64,000 nt of DNA, from positions 186,001-250,000 of the forward strand of contig NZ_SZVO01000007.1 in assembly GCF_005280585.1 (NCBI RefSeq), written 5' to 3'. Source of the stretch: Dyadobacter frigoris. Lineage in GTDB: Bacteria > Bacteroidota > Bacteroidia > Cytophagales > Spirosomataceae. The position numbers and the translations under genes are program-made. Shown piece by piece: positions 8,147-17,582 of this stretch. Every line of letters begins with the position of its first letter. Positions within the stretch are counted from its first letter, which is position 1. The notes below the pieces were generated by a model that worked only from the letters and a program-made list of their open reading frames with translations, did not search any database and was not told where the DNA came from.

Positions 8147-8767
8147 ATGTCAATAACCCTCATATTAATCGTAATAACCGCTGGTATCAGTTATTATGCA
8201 CTTCAAAATTCGCTTGTTATGGACAAGCTGATCATGAATCCGTACAAGGTTAGCAAGCGCAATGAATATTACCGATTTATCACCTCAGGATTTATACATG
8301 CCGATTTCGGGCATTTAATCTTCAATATGCTTACGTTATGGTTTGTAGGCGAAGGAATAGAAAGACTTTTTAGTATGCTTTTTGGTACAAACGGAACAGC
8401 CTATTATTTGTTTTTATATCTCGTTGGGATTGTAGTTTCCGACATTCCAACATTTTTAAAACATCGTAATAATTCCAATTATAACTCGCTAGGTGCTTCG
8501 GGAGGCGTTTCTGCGGTGCTGTTTGCTGCAATCCTGATTAATCCGTTAATGGATATTTACCTGTATTTCTTCATCAAGCTGAAAGCGTTTGTATTCGGAA
8601 TCTTATTTCTTGCTTACTCAATATATGAAGGACGCCGTGGCAGAAGTTATGTCAACCACAGCGCGCATATTTATGGTGCAGTATTCGGGATGGTATTTAT
8701 GGCGATTGTTTATCCAACCGCCGTACCAAATTTCTTTCAGCAAATATTATCCTGGCGATTATTTTAA
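8147..8767 (+). CDS. Rhomboid-family intramembrane serine protease
   Basis: A 206-residue polytopic membrane protein. It has the conserved HADFGHLIFN segment (H51, H56, N60), nucleophile S118 in GASGG and H174 in NHSAHIYGA, which form the rhomboid Ser-His dyad. About six transmembrane helices can be read. It probably cleaves single-pass membrane proteins; the substrate is unknown. It may be co-transcribed with the polyprenyl synthase 66 bp upstream. Its last 9 bp overlap the end of the convergent psd gene. Confidence 0.93.
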   Translation: MSITLILIVITAGISYYALQNSLVMDKLIMNPYKVSKRNEYYRFITSGFIHADFGHLIFNMLTLWFVGEGIERLFSMLFGTNGTAYYLFLYLVGIVVSDIPTFLKHRNNSNYNSLGASGGVSAVLFAAILINPLMDIYLYFFIKLKAFVFGILFLAYSIYEGRRGRSYVNHSAHIYGAVFGMVFMAIVYPTAVPNFFQQILSWRLF

Positions 8768-9418
8768 TTCAGCCAGAACTGTAATACTGCCAACCGTTTT
8801 ATCCTGAAGGTTAACTTTAATTTCTGCATCAAGCGGTAAGAAAATATCAACACGGGAGCCGAATTTGATAAAACCCATTTCGGTTCCCTGTTCAACTTTA
8901 TCTCCTTCTTTCACATACCAGCGAATACGACGCGCTGCTGCTCCCGCAATCTGGCGAAATAAAACTTCAACACCAGAAGATGTTTCTGTAACAACCGTCG
9001 TACGTTCGTTTTCAGTACTTGATTTTGGATGCCATGCTACCAGATACAATCCCGGGTGATATCTGAAATATTTGATCACACCGCTAACCGGATTCCAGTT
9101 TACATGCACATTGATCGGTGACATGAAGATACTGATCTGGCGTCTTGGGCCTTTAAAATACTCGCTTTCTACCACTTCCTCAATCACAACTACTTTTCCA
9201 TCACAAGGAGCAATAATCTGACTTTCGCTTTTTGATACTACTCGTGTTGGCACACGAAAGAATTGTACAATAAGAAAGAAAATAAATATACTGGCAATCA
9301 GCGTGATTCTCGGGATCCAATATCCTTCGGGAAGCAGCATATTTATGCCCACATTAATCAGAATCAATATAATGGCGGCAATCGCCATGATCGTGTAACC
9401 TTCTTTATGAAGTTTCAT
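8759..9418 (-). CDS. psd: Phosphatidylserine decarboxylase, short (PSD-A-like) form
   Basis: A 219-residue inner-membrane proenzyme that makes phosphatidylethanolamine from phosphatidylserine. Two N-terminal hydrophobic helices (8-29 and 36-54) are followed by APCDGKV (70-76), MSPINVHVNW (99-108), and the autocleavage site G187-S188 in KFGSRVDIFLP, where the serine becomes the pyruvoyl cofactor. The length fits the short form of the family. It converges with the rhomboid gene and overlaps it by 9 bp. Confidence 0.95.
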   Translation of the reverse strand: MKLHKEGYTIMAIAAIILILINVGINMLLPEGYWIPRITLIASIFIFFLIVQFFRVPTRVVSKSESQIIAPCDGKVVVIEEVVESEYFKGPRRQISIFMSPINVHVNWNPVSGVIKYFRYHPGLYLVAWHPKSSTENERTTVVTETSSGVEVLFRQIAGAAARRIRWYVKEGDKVEQGTEMGFIKFGSRVDIFLPLDAEIKVNLQDKTVGSITVLAELK

Positions 9419-9489
9419 GAAAGGGGAATTTCGTTTACTCTTTGTCTTTAAAAATACAAATATCGTATAAATCTTGATTTTACACGTAT

Positions 9490-9534
9490 CAAAAAGCCTT
9501 GCCGATCTAATTTAGAAAGGCAAGGCTTCTTATT
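9490..9534 (-). terminator. Rho-independent terminator of secA
   Basis: A perfect 10-bp stem, AAGCCTTGCC (9494-9503) and GGCAAGGCTT (9519-9528), is followed on the minus strand by TTTTT. It lies 40 bp past the secA stop and before psd. Confidence 0.87.
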
Positions 9535-9575
9535 TTTTAACTATATATTATTTTAGTTAAGCCTGATGATTGTCA

Positions 9576-12500
9576 TTATTCGATAACAACACACTCACCG
9601 TTTTTAACTTCCTGTTCTACTTTTTTGTATTTCACATCACGTAAAACACGTCCGTCACGATACTGAACCGAAACTTTCTGGTTACGATCTGCGATTTTAT
9701 CCACTTTTATTGGCTGAGCCTTTGTAGTTGATTCCATCTGACGGGCGTACTCGTTAGGTCCATCCAGATCAGCATCAAAATCTTCATCACGGTTTGTCTG
9801 AAGTACAGGCGATGGTGTCGGGCGTCTTACCGTTTGCTGAACAACCGGAGCCGGAGCAGCGTCTTCCTGTGGAATATCCGCCTTCATAAGGAACGAAACC
9901 ATGTCAAAGTTTACTTTGCTGAGGAAACGTTTGAAAAGCTCAACCGATTCAAATTTATAGATCAACAATGGATCTTTTTGTTCGAATACAGCATTTTGAA
10001 CCGATTGTTTCAAATCATCCATTTCACGAAGATGCTCTTTCCATTCCTGATCAATCAGCGAAAGAACGATCGCTTTTTCCATTTCGTGAGTAATCTCATG
10101 TCCACCGTTTGCAAGGGCTTTTTTAAGATTTACAACGATACCAGTCTGACGAATTCCATCACTGAAAGGAATCATGATTTCAGTTATAGTAGCACCGCGT
10201 TCTGAGTGAATTGATTGCAGAATTGGCAATGCTTTTTCTGAAATTTCGTGGTTTTTATCCTGATAATGTTTTTCAGCAGCTTCGTAAAGACGCTGCGTTT
10301 TTTCCTGAGGTTTCAGGGAAACATTGTCATTTTCACTAAAAGGAAGTTCAATTCCCAACGTAGTGATCGTCGCAAGATCAAGTTCTGTATAAGTTCCTGC
10401 GTTTGAAACCACTTCTTCACAAACATCATAAAGTGTGTTAGCAATATCAACCGCCAGACGATCACCAAACAACGCATTACGACGACGCGTATAAATCGCA
10501 TCCCGCTGGTAGTTCATTACGTCATCATATTCCAGAAGACGTTTACGCATACCAAAGTTATTTTCCTCTACTTTTTTCTGAGCGCGTTCGATTGACTTGG
10601 TAATCATGCTGCTCTGGATCACTTCGCCTTCTTCCAAACCCATTTTATCCATAACCTTCGCCATACGGTCTGAACCGAAAAGACGCATCAGGTTATCTTC
10701 CAAAGAAACAAAGAATTGAGAAGAACCGGTATCACCCTGACGACCCGCACGACCACGAAGCTGTCTGTCTACACGGCGACTCTCATGACGTTCTGTACCA
10801 ACAATCGCCAAACCTCCAGCTGCTTTCGCTTCCGGAGTAAGTTTAATATCCGTACCACGACCAGCCATGTTGGTTGCAATCGTTACAGTACCCGGTTTAC
10901 CCGCTTCTGCAACAACTTCCGCTTCTTTCTGGTGTTGTTTCGCGTTCAATACCTGATGTGGTATTTTACGAAGTGTTAGCATCCGGCTGATAATTTCAGA
11001 GTTTTCTACCGAAGTAGTACCAACCAAAACAGGACGACCTGCTTCAACAAGCTCTACAATTTCATCCGTAAGTGCATTGTATTTCTCACGAACCGAACGG
11101 TAAACTTTATCCTCGTGATCTTTACGAACCGCAGTTACATTGGTAGGAATTGAAACTACGTCCAGTTTATAGATTTCCCAGAATTCACCCGCTTCCGTTT
11201 CAGCCGTACCGGTCATACCAGCAAGCTTGTGGTACATACGGAAATAGTTCTGAAGTGTTACCGTCGCATAAGTCTGTGTCGCATCTTCAACGCGTACATT
11301 TTCTTTTGCTTCAATCGCCTGGTGAAGACCGTCTGAATAACGACGACCGTCCATAATACGACCGGTTTGTTCGTCAACAATCTTAACTTTCTGGTCCATG
11401 ATCACGTATTCCACGTCTTTTTCAAAAAGTGTATACGCTTTCAAAAGTTGGTTGACTGTATGAATACGGGCCGTTTTTATAGAATAATCACGAATTAACG
11501 CTTCCTTCTGAATAACACGTTCCTGCTCATTTAAAGACTGATCTTTTTCGATCATGTCCAGATCAACAGCGATATCCGGAAGGATAAAGAAGTTTGTTTG
11601 CTCCGATTCACCGGTAAGGAAGTCAATTCCTTTTTCAGTCAATTCAATGCTGTTATGTCTTTCGTCAATGGTAAAATAAAGAGGAGCATCAGCCTGAGGC
11701 ATCAGTTTCTGGTTTTCTGCCAAATAAATTGACTCAGATTCCTGCATCAATTGCTTGATACCAGACTCACTTAAATATTTAATTAACGGTTTATATTTTG
11801 GCATACCACGGTGAGCACGGAAAAGCGCAAGAGAACCTTCCTTTTTGTCACCCGCAGCAATTTTTTTCTTGGCTTCATTCAGCAAATCCATCGCCAGTTT
11901 CTTCTGCGCTTCAACAATTCTTGAAACACGAGGCTTTAACTCAAGATATTCCTGTTCATCACCACGAGGTACCGGCCCACTGATAATCAATGGCGTACGG
12001 GCATCATCGATCAAAACTGAATCGACCTCATCCACCATTGCATAGTGATGTTTACGCTGAACAAGCTCTTCAGTCGTGCGTGACATATTGTCACGTAGAT
12101 AATCAAAACCAAACTCGTTATTCGTTCCGTACGTAAGGTGCGCTTTGTATGCGTTACGGCGTTCCGTAGTATTTGGCTGGTGGCGATCGATACAATCTAC
12201 GCTCATGCCGTGGAATTCAAAAAGAGGCGCATTCCATTCCGCATCACGTTTTGCCAGGTAATCATTCACCGTCACAATGTGAACGCCTAAGCCAGCAAGT
12301 GCATTAAGAAACGCAGGCAAGGTAGCAACAAGCGTTTTTCCTTCCCCGGTTGCCATCTCAGAAATTTTTCCCTGATGAAGTACCAAACCACCGATCAGCT
12401 GCACATCATAATGAAGCATGTTCCATTTGATTGGCTGGCCAATTACATCCCAGGTACTATTCCAAACGGCTTTGTCACCATTAATTGTTACGTTTTTCTT

Positions 12501-12920
12501 CTTTGTTGCAACCTCACGGTCGAAGTAGGAAGCAGTCACTTCCAGACTTTCGTAATCCTTAAAACGGCGTGCTGTATCTTTAACAATCGCAAAAGCCTTT
12601 GGAAGGATATCCAATAAAACTACTTCCAGTTGTTTATTGCGATCCAGCTCAAGTGCATCAATTTTCTTAAAAATCGCTTCTTTATTATCAACATTTGGCT
12701 CAGCAGCAGCCTGCTCGCGCAAGGTTGCAATCTGATCGTCAATTGATTTTAATTCAGAAGCAATATGTGCTTTCAGGCCTTCTGATTGCGCTCTAAGTTC
12801 ATCGTTGGATAAGGAAGCCAGTTTCGCGTATTCTGCGTTTACCAAATCGACATAAGGAGTCAGTTCTTTTAAGTCCCGCTCAGATTTCGTGCCGAATAGC
12901 TTCGAAAATATTTTAAACAT
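9576..12920 (-). CDS. secA: Preprotein translocase ATPase SecA
   Basis: A 1114-residue motor that drives proteins through SecYEG. Walker A (ATGEGKT) is near residue 190. The second nucleotide-fold residues VDEVDSVLIDDARTPL, the helicase motif TNMAGRGTDIKL, and the arginine finger region RQLRGRAGRQGD are all present. The protein is longer than E. coli SecA (about 900), mostly through extra residues between motifs, as in other Bacteroidota. It ends in a lysine-rich tail and NGECVVIE and lacks the C-terminal CxCxSGxxxxCH zinc motif that binds SecB. It is monocistronic, with its own promoter region and terminator. Confidence 0.98.
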   Translation of the reverse strand: MFKIFSKLFGTKSERDLKELTPYVDLVNAEYAKLASLSNDELRAQSEGLKAHIASELKSIDDQIATLREQAAAEPNVDNKEAIFKKIDALELDRNKQLEVVLLDILPKAFAIVKDTARRFKDYESLEVTASYFDREVATKKKNVTINGDKAVWNSTWDVIGQPIKWNMLHYDVQLIGGLVLHQGKISEMATGEGKTLVATLPAFLNALAGLGVHIVTVNDYLAKRDAEWNAPLFEFHGMSVDCIDRHQPNTTERRNAYKAHLTYGTNNEFGFDYLRDNMSRTTEELVQRKHHYAMVDEVDSVLIDDARTPLIISGPVPRGDEQEYLELKPRVSRIVEAQKKLAMDLLNEAKKKIAAGDKKEGSLALFRAHRGMPKYKPLIKYLSESGIKQLMQESESIYLAENQKLMPQADAPLYFTIDERHNSIELTEKGIDFLTGESEQTNFFILPDIAVDLDMIEKDQSLNEQERVIQKEALIRDYSIKTARIHTVNQLLKAYTLFEKDVEYVIMDQKVKIVDEQTGRIMDGRRYSDGLHQAIEAKENVRVEDATQTYATVTLQNYFRMYHKLAGMTGTAETEAGEFWEIYKLDVVSIPTNVTAVRKDHEDKVYRSVREKYNALTDEIVELVEAGRPVLVGTTSVENSEIISRMLTLRKIPHQVLNAKQHQKEAEVVAEAGKPGTVTIATNMAGRGTDIKLTPEAKAAGGLAIVGTERHESRRVDRQLRGRAGRQGDTGSSQFFVSLEDNLMRLFGSDRMAKVMDKMGLEEGEVIQSSMITKSIERAQKKVEENNFGMRKRLLEYDDVMNYQRDAIYTRRRNALFGDRLAVDIANTLYDVCEEVVSNAGTYTELDLATITTLGIELPFSENDNVSLKPQEKTQRLYEAAEKHYQDKNHEISEKALPILQSIHSERGATITEIMIPFSDGIRQTGIVVNLKKALANGGHEITHEMEKAIVLSLIDQEWKEHLREMDDLKQSVQNAVFEQKDPLLIYKFESVELFKRFLSKVNFDMVSFLMKADIPQEDAAPAPVVQQTVRRPTPSPVLQTNRDEDFDADLDGPNEYARQMESTTKAQPIKVDKIADRNQKVSVQYRDGRVLRDVKYKKVEQEVKNGECVVIE

Positions 12921-13365
12921 GATGGTATAGGTATTGTGAATCGTTCAATTTTCTTAAAAAATATCAAGCCTGAATAGACCAAAATGCCAGATTGTCAGCT
13001 ATTCAAATCATTTTTCAACTACAAATGTAATTTATTGCGCATAGTAATCAGCAACATGTTAGATAATCCTAAGGGTATTTTAATGTTTATTTAGAATTCC
13101 TGTAACGCTTTCATTCTTAATTCGCGGCACAATTCCTGCATTTTACGCTGTCTATTAAACGAAACAATTCCCATCTATCAGACACAATCTCTCTGATTTT
13201 TAACAAAAAATAAAAGGCGAAGCATTTTCGCAGCTAACTCTTCTGTATTCCTCATCAAAAACAACCACTTTTCACTTCCCTAAACCATTCATATAGATTA
13301 ATAACAACTACTATGTATCACCCAGTACCTTTGAATCAACAATAACAAATAAAACGAACATAGCC
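12921..13365. other. Divergent intergenic region, secA / PspC gene
   Basis: The region contains a minus-strand TACATTTG (-7 type) at 13022-13029 with TTGC about 21 bp upstream, which probably drives secA. It also has a plus-strand TACCTTTG at 13326-13333 for the PspC gene. Nothing else is recognisable in this AT-rich sequence. Confidence 0.5.
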
Positions 13366-13596
13366 ATGAACAATAATAGATTATTCCGCGACGTAAATAA
13401 TAAAGTAATAAGTGGTGTAGCAGCTGGTATCGCCAATTATTTACAAATAGATGTAGTGATTGTAAGAGTACTTTTTGTGATGAGTTTCTTTATTCCTTCA
13501 CATTTTCCAGTATTCATTTTTTACATCGTATTGTGGATCGCAATGCCTAAAAAAGCTAAAACTATCGAACACTTTGAAAATCCGGTAGCGCACTAA
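13366..13596 (+). CDS. PspC-domain membrane protein
   Basis: A 76-residue protein made of one PspC domain. It has the signature RLFRDVNNKVISGVAAGIAN followed by YLQIDVVIVRVLFV and a transmembrane segment at about 38-62. PspC proteins sit in the inner membrane and act in envelope stress responses; in Bacteroidota, short stand-alone versions are common. It has its own promoter-like box (13326-13333) and terminator, so it is a single-gene unit. Confidence 0.9.
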   Translation: MNNNRLFRDVNNKVISGVAAGIANYLQIDVVIVRVLFVMSFFIPSHFPVFIFYIVLWIAMPKKAKTIEHFENPVAH

Positions 13597-13621
13597 GGAC
13601 TTCATCAATTGAACTGTATTT

Positions 13622-13660
13622 AAAACCGCCGGGATAAAACTATTCCGGCGGTTTTTTGTT
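13622..13660 (+). terminator. Rho-independent terminator after the PspC gene
   Basis: An 11-bp stem, AAAACCGCCGG (13622-13632) and CCGGCGGTTTT (13645-13655), is followed by TTTGTTTT. Confidence 0.88.
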
Positions 13661-13685
13661 TTACATATAATTCTTAATTTTACGA

Positions 13686-13703
13686 TAGTATGCCTGCATA
13701 CTA
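13686..13703. promoter_or_regulatory. Predicted FadR-like (MarR) operator upstream of fadA
   Basis: A perfect 8-bp inverted repeat with 2-bp spacer, TAGTATGC-CT-GCATACTA, lies 58 bp before the fadA ATG. The same palindrome occurs at 22913-22930, 22964-22981 and 59619-59636, all upstream of fatty acid degradation genes or their marR gene. Confidence 0.8.
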
Positions 13704-13761
13704 ATTTTCTTTTGTACAAAATCTCACTGAAAATTCAGTTGATAAACTAACCGATAAATCT

Positions 13762-14940
13762 ATGGACGCATATATTGTTGCCGGCTATCGCACCGCGGTT
13801 GGAAAGGCTACCCGTGGTGGTTTTCGTTTTACCCGGCCAGACAATCTTGGTGCTGATGTCATTAAATATATTTTAGAAAAAATACCTCAGCTTGATCCTG
13901 AACGTGTTGATGATGTCATTGTTGGCAATGCAGTTCCCGAAGCGGAACAAGGCATGCAAATGGGAAGATATGTAGCCTTGCTGGCGCTTCCCAAAAGCGT
14001 TTCAGGTATTACAATTAACCGTTATTGCGGATCCGGTGTGGAAGCGATTGCGATGGCTTCTGCAAAAATTCATGCAGGAATGGCCGATTGCATTATTGCA
14101 GGTGGAACAGAATCCATGTCACTGGTACCTACTATGGGCTGGAAAACTGCGCTGAATTTCGAAATCGCCCAAAACCATCCGGATTATTATCTGAGTATGG
14201 GATTAACGGCTGAACAGGTTTCGAAAGATTTCAATATCAGTCGTGAAAAACAGGATGAATTTTCATTTCAATCGCACCAGAAAGCATTGCGTGCACAACA
14301 GGAAGGGTGGTTTGATACTGGAATTGTACCGATAAAAGTACAGGAAACTTATTTTGATCCGATTTCCGGTAAGAAAAAAATAAAGGAAACTGTTGTTGAT
14401 AAAGATGAAGGCCCACGTGCCGATACAACCATTGAAGCTTTGAATAAATTAAAGCCTGTATTCGCAGCTGGCGGTTCGGTAACGGCAGGAAATTCTTCCC
14501 AGACTTCTGATGGAGCCGCTTTTGTGGTAGTAATGTCTGAAAAAATGGTGAATGAACTGGGTTTAAAACCAATTGCCCGGATGCTTTCCTACGCAACAGC
14601 AGGAGTTGATCCTAGAATTATGGGAATCGGGCCGGTGGCTGCCATACCAAAAGCATTGAAACAAGCCGGATTGCAACTGGCAGATATTCAGCAAATAGAA
14701 TTGAATGAAGCCTTTGCGGCACAGTCTTTGGCAGTAATTCAGGAACTTGGAATTAATCCTGAAATTGTAAATCCAAATGGAGGTGCAATTGCGCTGGGTC
14801 ACGCATTGGGCTCTACCGGAGCGCGTCTTTCTGTTCAGCTTTTTAATGAAATGGAACGCAGAAACCAGAAGTACGGCATGGTAACGGCCTGTGTTGGCGG
14901 CGGACAAGGCGTAGCAGGTATTTATGAAAGATTAAATTAA
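13762..14940 (+). CDS. fadA: Acetyl-CoA C-acyltransferase (3-ketoacyl-CoA thiolase)
   Basis: A 392-residue thiolase that cleaves 3-ketoacyl-CoA to acetyl-CoA and a shortened acyl-CoA. Catalytic residues are C89 (NRYCGSG), H347 (GHALGSTG) and C377 (TACVGGGQG). Length is standard for the family. A perfect copy of the shared operator lies just upstream, linking it to fadE (23026) and marR-fadN (56522-59559). The combination resembles the Bacillus fadN-fadA-fadE set, here split into three loci. An anabolic acetyl-CoA acetyltransferase role is less likely given this regulatory link. Confidence 0.95.
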   Translation: MDAYIVAGYRTAVGKATRGGFRFTRPDNLGADVIKYILEKIPQLDPERVDDVIVGNAVPEAEQGMQMGRYVALLALPKSVSGITINRYCGSGVEAIAMASAKIHAGMADCIIAGGTESMSLVPTMGWKTALNFEIAQNHPDYYLSMGLTAEQVSKDFNISREKQDEFSFQSHQKALRAQQEGWFDTGIVPIKVQETYFDPISGKKKIKETVVDKDEGPRADTTIEALNKLKPVFAAGGSVTAGNSSQTSDGAAFVVVMSEKMVNELGLKPIARMLSYATAGVDPRIMGIGPVAAIPKALKQAGLQLADIQQIELNEAFAAQSLAVIQELGINPEIVNPNGGAIALGHALGSTGARLSVQLFNEMERRNQKYGMVTACVGGGQGVAGIYERLN

Positions 14941-14969
14941 TACCGTTTAATAAATAAATCAGGCATTCT

Positions 14970-15017
14970 TTTTTCATCATGGAAAACAATAAGTTTTTCA
15001 TGATGAAAATTTTTATT
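14970..15017 (+). terminator. Terminator-like hairpin after fadA
   Basis: TTTTCATCATG (14971-14981) pairs with CATGATGAAAA (14999-15009) and is followed by TTTTTATTT. The stem is AT-rich but perfect over 11 bp. Confidence 0.7.
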
Positions 15018-15193
15018 TGAAACCAAATACGAAAACAAAATAGCTAACATTAAGTATTACTGATACTAATTGCTTCATTGTTAATTTATTCTGACATTTT
15101 TTCGACACTATTTTACAAAATCCGGAAATCGTCTTTTATTAATTTTGAATAAAAGTTAAGATTATTTAGACATTTACAAGTTGTAAAATAATC

Positions 15194-15295
15194 ATGGAGC
15201 AATACTTCGGACAATCACAAAATATCAAGGGGTATCGGTTATCATTAATCTTTGTGCTTATTTTACACACACCGGATCAAATTCAGCACCCCTAA
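15194..15295 (+). CDS. Possible 33-residue leader peptide
   Basis: A 33-codon frame starting MEQYFGQSQNIKGYRLSLIF ends in TAATG, so its stop codon overlaps the ATG of the acyltransferase gene. The overlap suggests possible translational coupling. No homology is recognised. It may equally be a chance frame; the remaining upstream sequence (15020-15193) is AT-rich and shows nothing else. Confidence 0.25.
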   Translation: MEQYFGQSQNIKGYRLSLIFVLILHTPDQIQHP

Positions 15296-16422
15296 TGACC
15301 AGTAATTACTTTCCTGAAAAGGAATTAATAAAGACTTCCGAGAAGATTGACATCATTCAGGTGCTTCGCGGTATTGCGGTCATTATGGTGATTATTTTCC
15401 ATTTCAAAGACATTATAAAACCAGACGGCTATCTAAAAAAAGAGCTTGACTTTCTGTTCAATTCAGGCGCTGCCGGTGTTGATCTTTTTTTTGTAATAAG
15501 CGGGTTCATTATGGTTTTCGTTACCCGAAAATCGAAGGGCGGAATAGTATCTGCAAAAAATTTCCTGTTAAAAAGAATTCTCCGTATCTGGCCGCTTTAT
15601 GTCATAGCAACACTGGCTTATGCAGTCATTGTTGCTCCGGTTCTGGCTAATATATCACTGGATATCGTTTGGCAAATCACACGTAGTATTTTCTTCATTC
15701 CATTAAGTTATCTCGAACCTCCTTTTTTTGGGTATGCTTATCTTGGTGTAGGATGGAGCCTGAATTACGAGATGTATTTTTATGTACTGATCGCAATTTC
15801 TTTGTTATCAGGAAAATACCGGTGGTTTGTTTTTGCTGCGCTTATTCTTTTAACACTAGTGATTATACCAATTTCCTACGGAAATTTCACATTCCGGCCT
15901 TTGGAAACACAGAATTACGGATCATTATTTATTAATTTGATTACCAACCCGATCATTTGGGAATTTGTTTACGGAGCAATAATCGGCCTGTTTTATATCA
16001 CGCCTCCTTTATCCCGTATCTTTCATACCATTTTCCAATCAGGGACAGTTCTGGCCACGGTGATTGTAGTGGTCGTATGGCAATATTTATCCGGATTTTA
16101 CGGTGGTCACGGCCCTTTGTATTGGGGCTTTTATATGGGAATTCTTTTTATGGCTCTGGTTTTCTACAATCGCGGAAAATCAATTAAATATCCACATCAC
16201 CTTATTTATCTGGGAGATATTTCCTTCTCTGTTTATTTATTGCATGTACCAGTTGCAGTATTTATTACTTATATTTTTGAGCTCGTTTCCCTTCCCGCAT
16301 TTTCTACGGGAACTTCGGCATTTTTTCTTACGCTTTCTCTCACGCTTATTGTGTCCCACATTTCTTACCAGTTAGTGGAAAAGAAATTACATTCTTTTTT
16401 CACGGCAAAACTTAAAATTTAG
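15295..16422 (+). CDS. Acyltransferase family 3 membrane protein
   Basis: A 375-residue integral membrane O-acyltransferase of the AT3/OafA type with about ten transmembrane helices. The N-terminal signature has DIIQVLRGIAVIMVIIFHF, with the conserved arginine and histidine, then GAAGVDLFFVISGFIM, RILRIWPLYV and GWSLNYEMYFY. Such proteins transfer acetyl or other acyl groups to cell-surface sugars. It opens a polysaccharide gene region with glycosyltransferases at 17.8-19.9 kb. The acceptor sugar is unknown. Confidence 0.92.
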   Translation: MTSNYFPEKELIKTSEKIDIIQVLRGIAVIMVIIFHFKDIIKPDGYLKKELDFLFNSGAAGVDLFFVISGFIMVFVTRKSKGGIVSAKNFLLKRILRIWPLYVIATLAYAVIVAPVLANISLDIVWQITRSIFFIPLSYLEPPFFGYAYLGVGWSLNYEMYFYVLIAISLLSGKYRWFVFAALILLTLVIIPISYGNFTFRPLETQNYGSLFINLITNPIIWEFVYGAIIGLFYITPPLSRIFHTIFQSGTVLATVIVVVVWQYLSGFYGGHGPLYWGFYMGILFMALVFYNRGKSIKYPHHLIYLGDISFSVYLLHVPVAVFITYIFELVSLPAFSTGTSAFFLTLSLTLIVSHISYQLVEKKLHSFFTAKLKI

Positions 16423-16442
16423 ACTGCCGGATCAACCTTATC

Positions 16443-17582
16443 TCAGTTTATTTTTTTGTCAGAGATAACCGCATATCTTTCTGAAATTATCTGCCGGTTA
16501 TCCTTTTTCCAAAACCGTTTTACAAACAGAGCATAATGTTGCGAGATATAAGATTCCGGATAACTTAGTAAATGCCCGATTTCTGGCTCGTAATTGAGCT
16601 CAAATGGCATTTTAAAAGTCACAAGCTGATCAGTAGTAGTTTTGGCACCAGAAATTACGGGATAGGATGAACAAAAAAACAATGAGCCACTTTCGTAAGG
16701 CAAAACATTGTCGCCTGTTCTTTGGAAAAAAATAGTCGGTTTTGCCGTACTGACCGAAAAGCTGCTGCCTTTTAACAAACCATACCCAAGAGAAGTCAGC
16801 AGCGCTCTTAATTTAAATCTTTTGGCAGTCTGATGCGGGTCGAGTGAACCTAATAACTTTACAATTCCCGGGTCCAAGACTTCAAAATCAGCTTCTTTTG
16901 TATAGGCAAGGGATGAAATCGTAATATTACCGGCACTACTGCCTGCAAGGAATATCTGGGACACATCGATTCCCAAGGTCTCGGCATTGCTGGTAAAATA
17001 AAACAAAGCCGCATAGGTATCCTGAACTGCCCGGTAAATTGTTCTGATAAGTTCCTGTTTATTGCCTCCGCAAACATTGGTTTGACTTCCTCCGTTAAAT
17101 CCCAACCGGTAATTTATTGAAGCAGTTGCATATCCCTTTTGTGCAAATGATTTTGCTTTCCCCATCTCATTATCAAGCGTGCCATACACAAAAGCCCCTT
17201 CGTGAACAAAAAGAACAAATGGCCGCTTTTTCAAGGTATCAGCGGCAGGAGCCAGAAATGAGAAGTTAAGATCAACCGCTTTACCTGTATAGTCTTTGGC
17301 TTTATTATAGATTCCCGTTTTGCTTTCCAGAGCCGCTTCCTGGAAAATATCCACATCCCCAAACCTGAGAGAATTCCCTAAAATACTGTCTGTTTTATTA
17401 ATTTTTGCAAATGCCGTTGTATCCGGAAAAGGAAAAGCTATGGTATCCATCGGATTTGTTGAACCTCCGTCAGGATCTGTTGTACCTCCATCGGGATCAG
17501 GCTGGCTCGTTGAGGCGCAGGAGAAAAAAACAGAAGTAGTTATTACAATGATTAATAAACGGATACAAATGTTGTAAGGCAT
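16443..17582 (-). CDS. Alpha/beta-hydrolase lipoprotein, carboxylesterase-like
   Basis: A 379-residue predicted lipoprotein (lipid cysteine C22 in VFFSCAS). A linker of imperfect PDGG repeats (29-42) is followed by a hydrolase domain with FVLFVHEGAFVYG (123-134), INYRLGF, and nucleophile S216 in AGSSAGN. A candidate His is in EIGHLLS near the C-terminus. It resembles esterases that deacylate polysaccharides. The oxyanion loop reads His-Glu-Gly where the HGG esterase group usually has His-Gly-Gly. It converges with the acyltransferase (20 bp gap), so an acylase/esterase pair acting on the same surface polymer is an inference. Confidence 0.82.
   Translation of the reverse strand: MPYNICIRLLIIVITTSVFFSCASTSQPDPDGGTTDPDGGSTNPMDTIAFPFPDTTAFAKINKTDSILGNSLRFGDVDIFQEAALESKTGIYNKAKDYTGKAVDLNFSFLAPAADTLKKRPFVLFVHEGAFVYGTLDNEMGKAKSFAQKGYATASINYRLGFNGGSQTNVCGGNKQELIRTIYRAVQDTYAALFYFTSNAETLGIDVSQIFLAGSSAGNITISSLAYTKEADFEVLDPGIVKLLGSLDPHQTAKRFKLRALLTSLGYGLLKGSSFSVSTAKPTIFFQRTGDNVLPYESGSLFFCSSYPVISGAKTTTDQLVTFKMPFELNYEPEIGHLLSYPESYISQHYALFVKRFWKKDNRQIISERYAVISDKKIN

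Noticed and set aside
9834..10205. Plus-strand open frame of 123 codons
   Set aside because: It is a shadow of secA, with no signal, motif or ribosome site of its own.
13708..13719. Second palindrome TTTTGTACAAAA after the fadA operator
   Set aside because: It is short and AT-rich, and it is not repeated at fadE or marR, so it may be chance.
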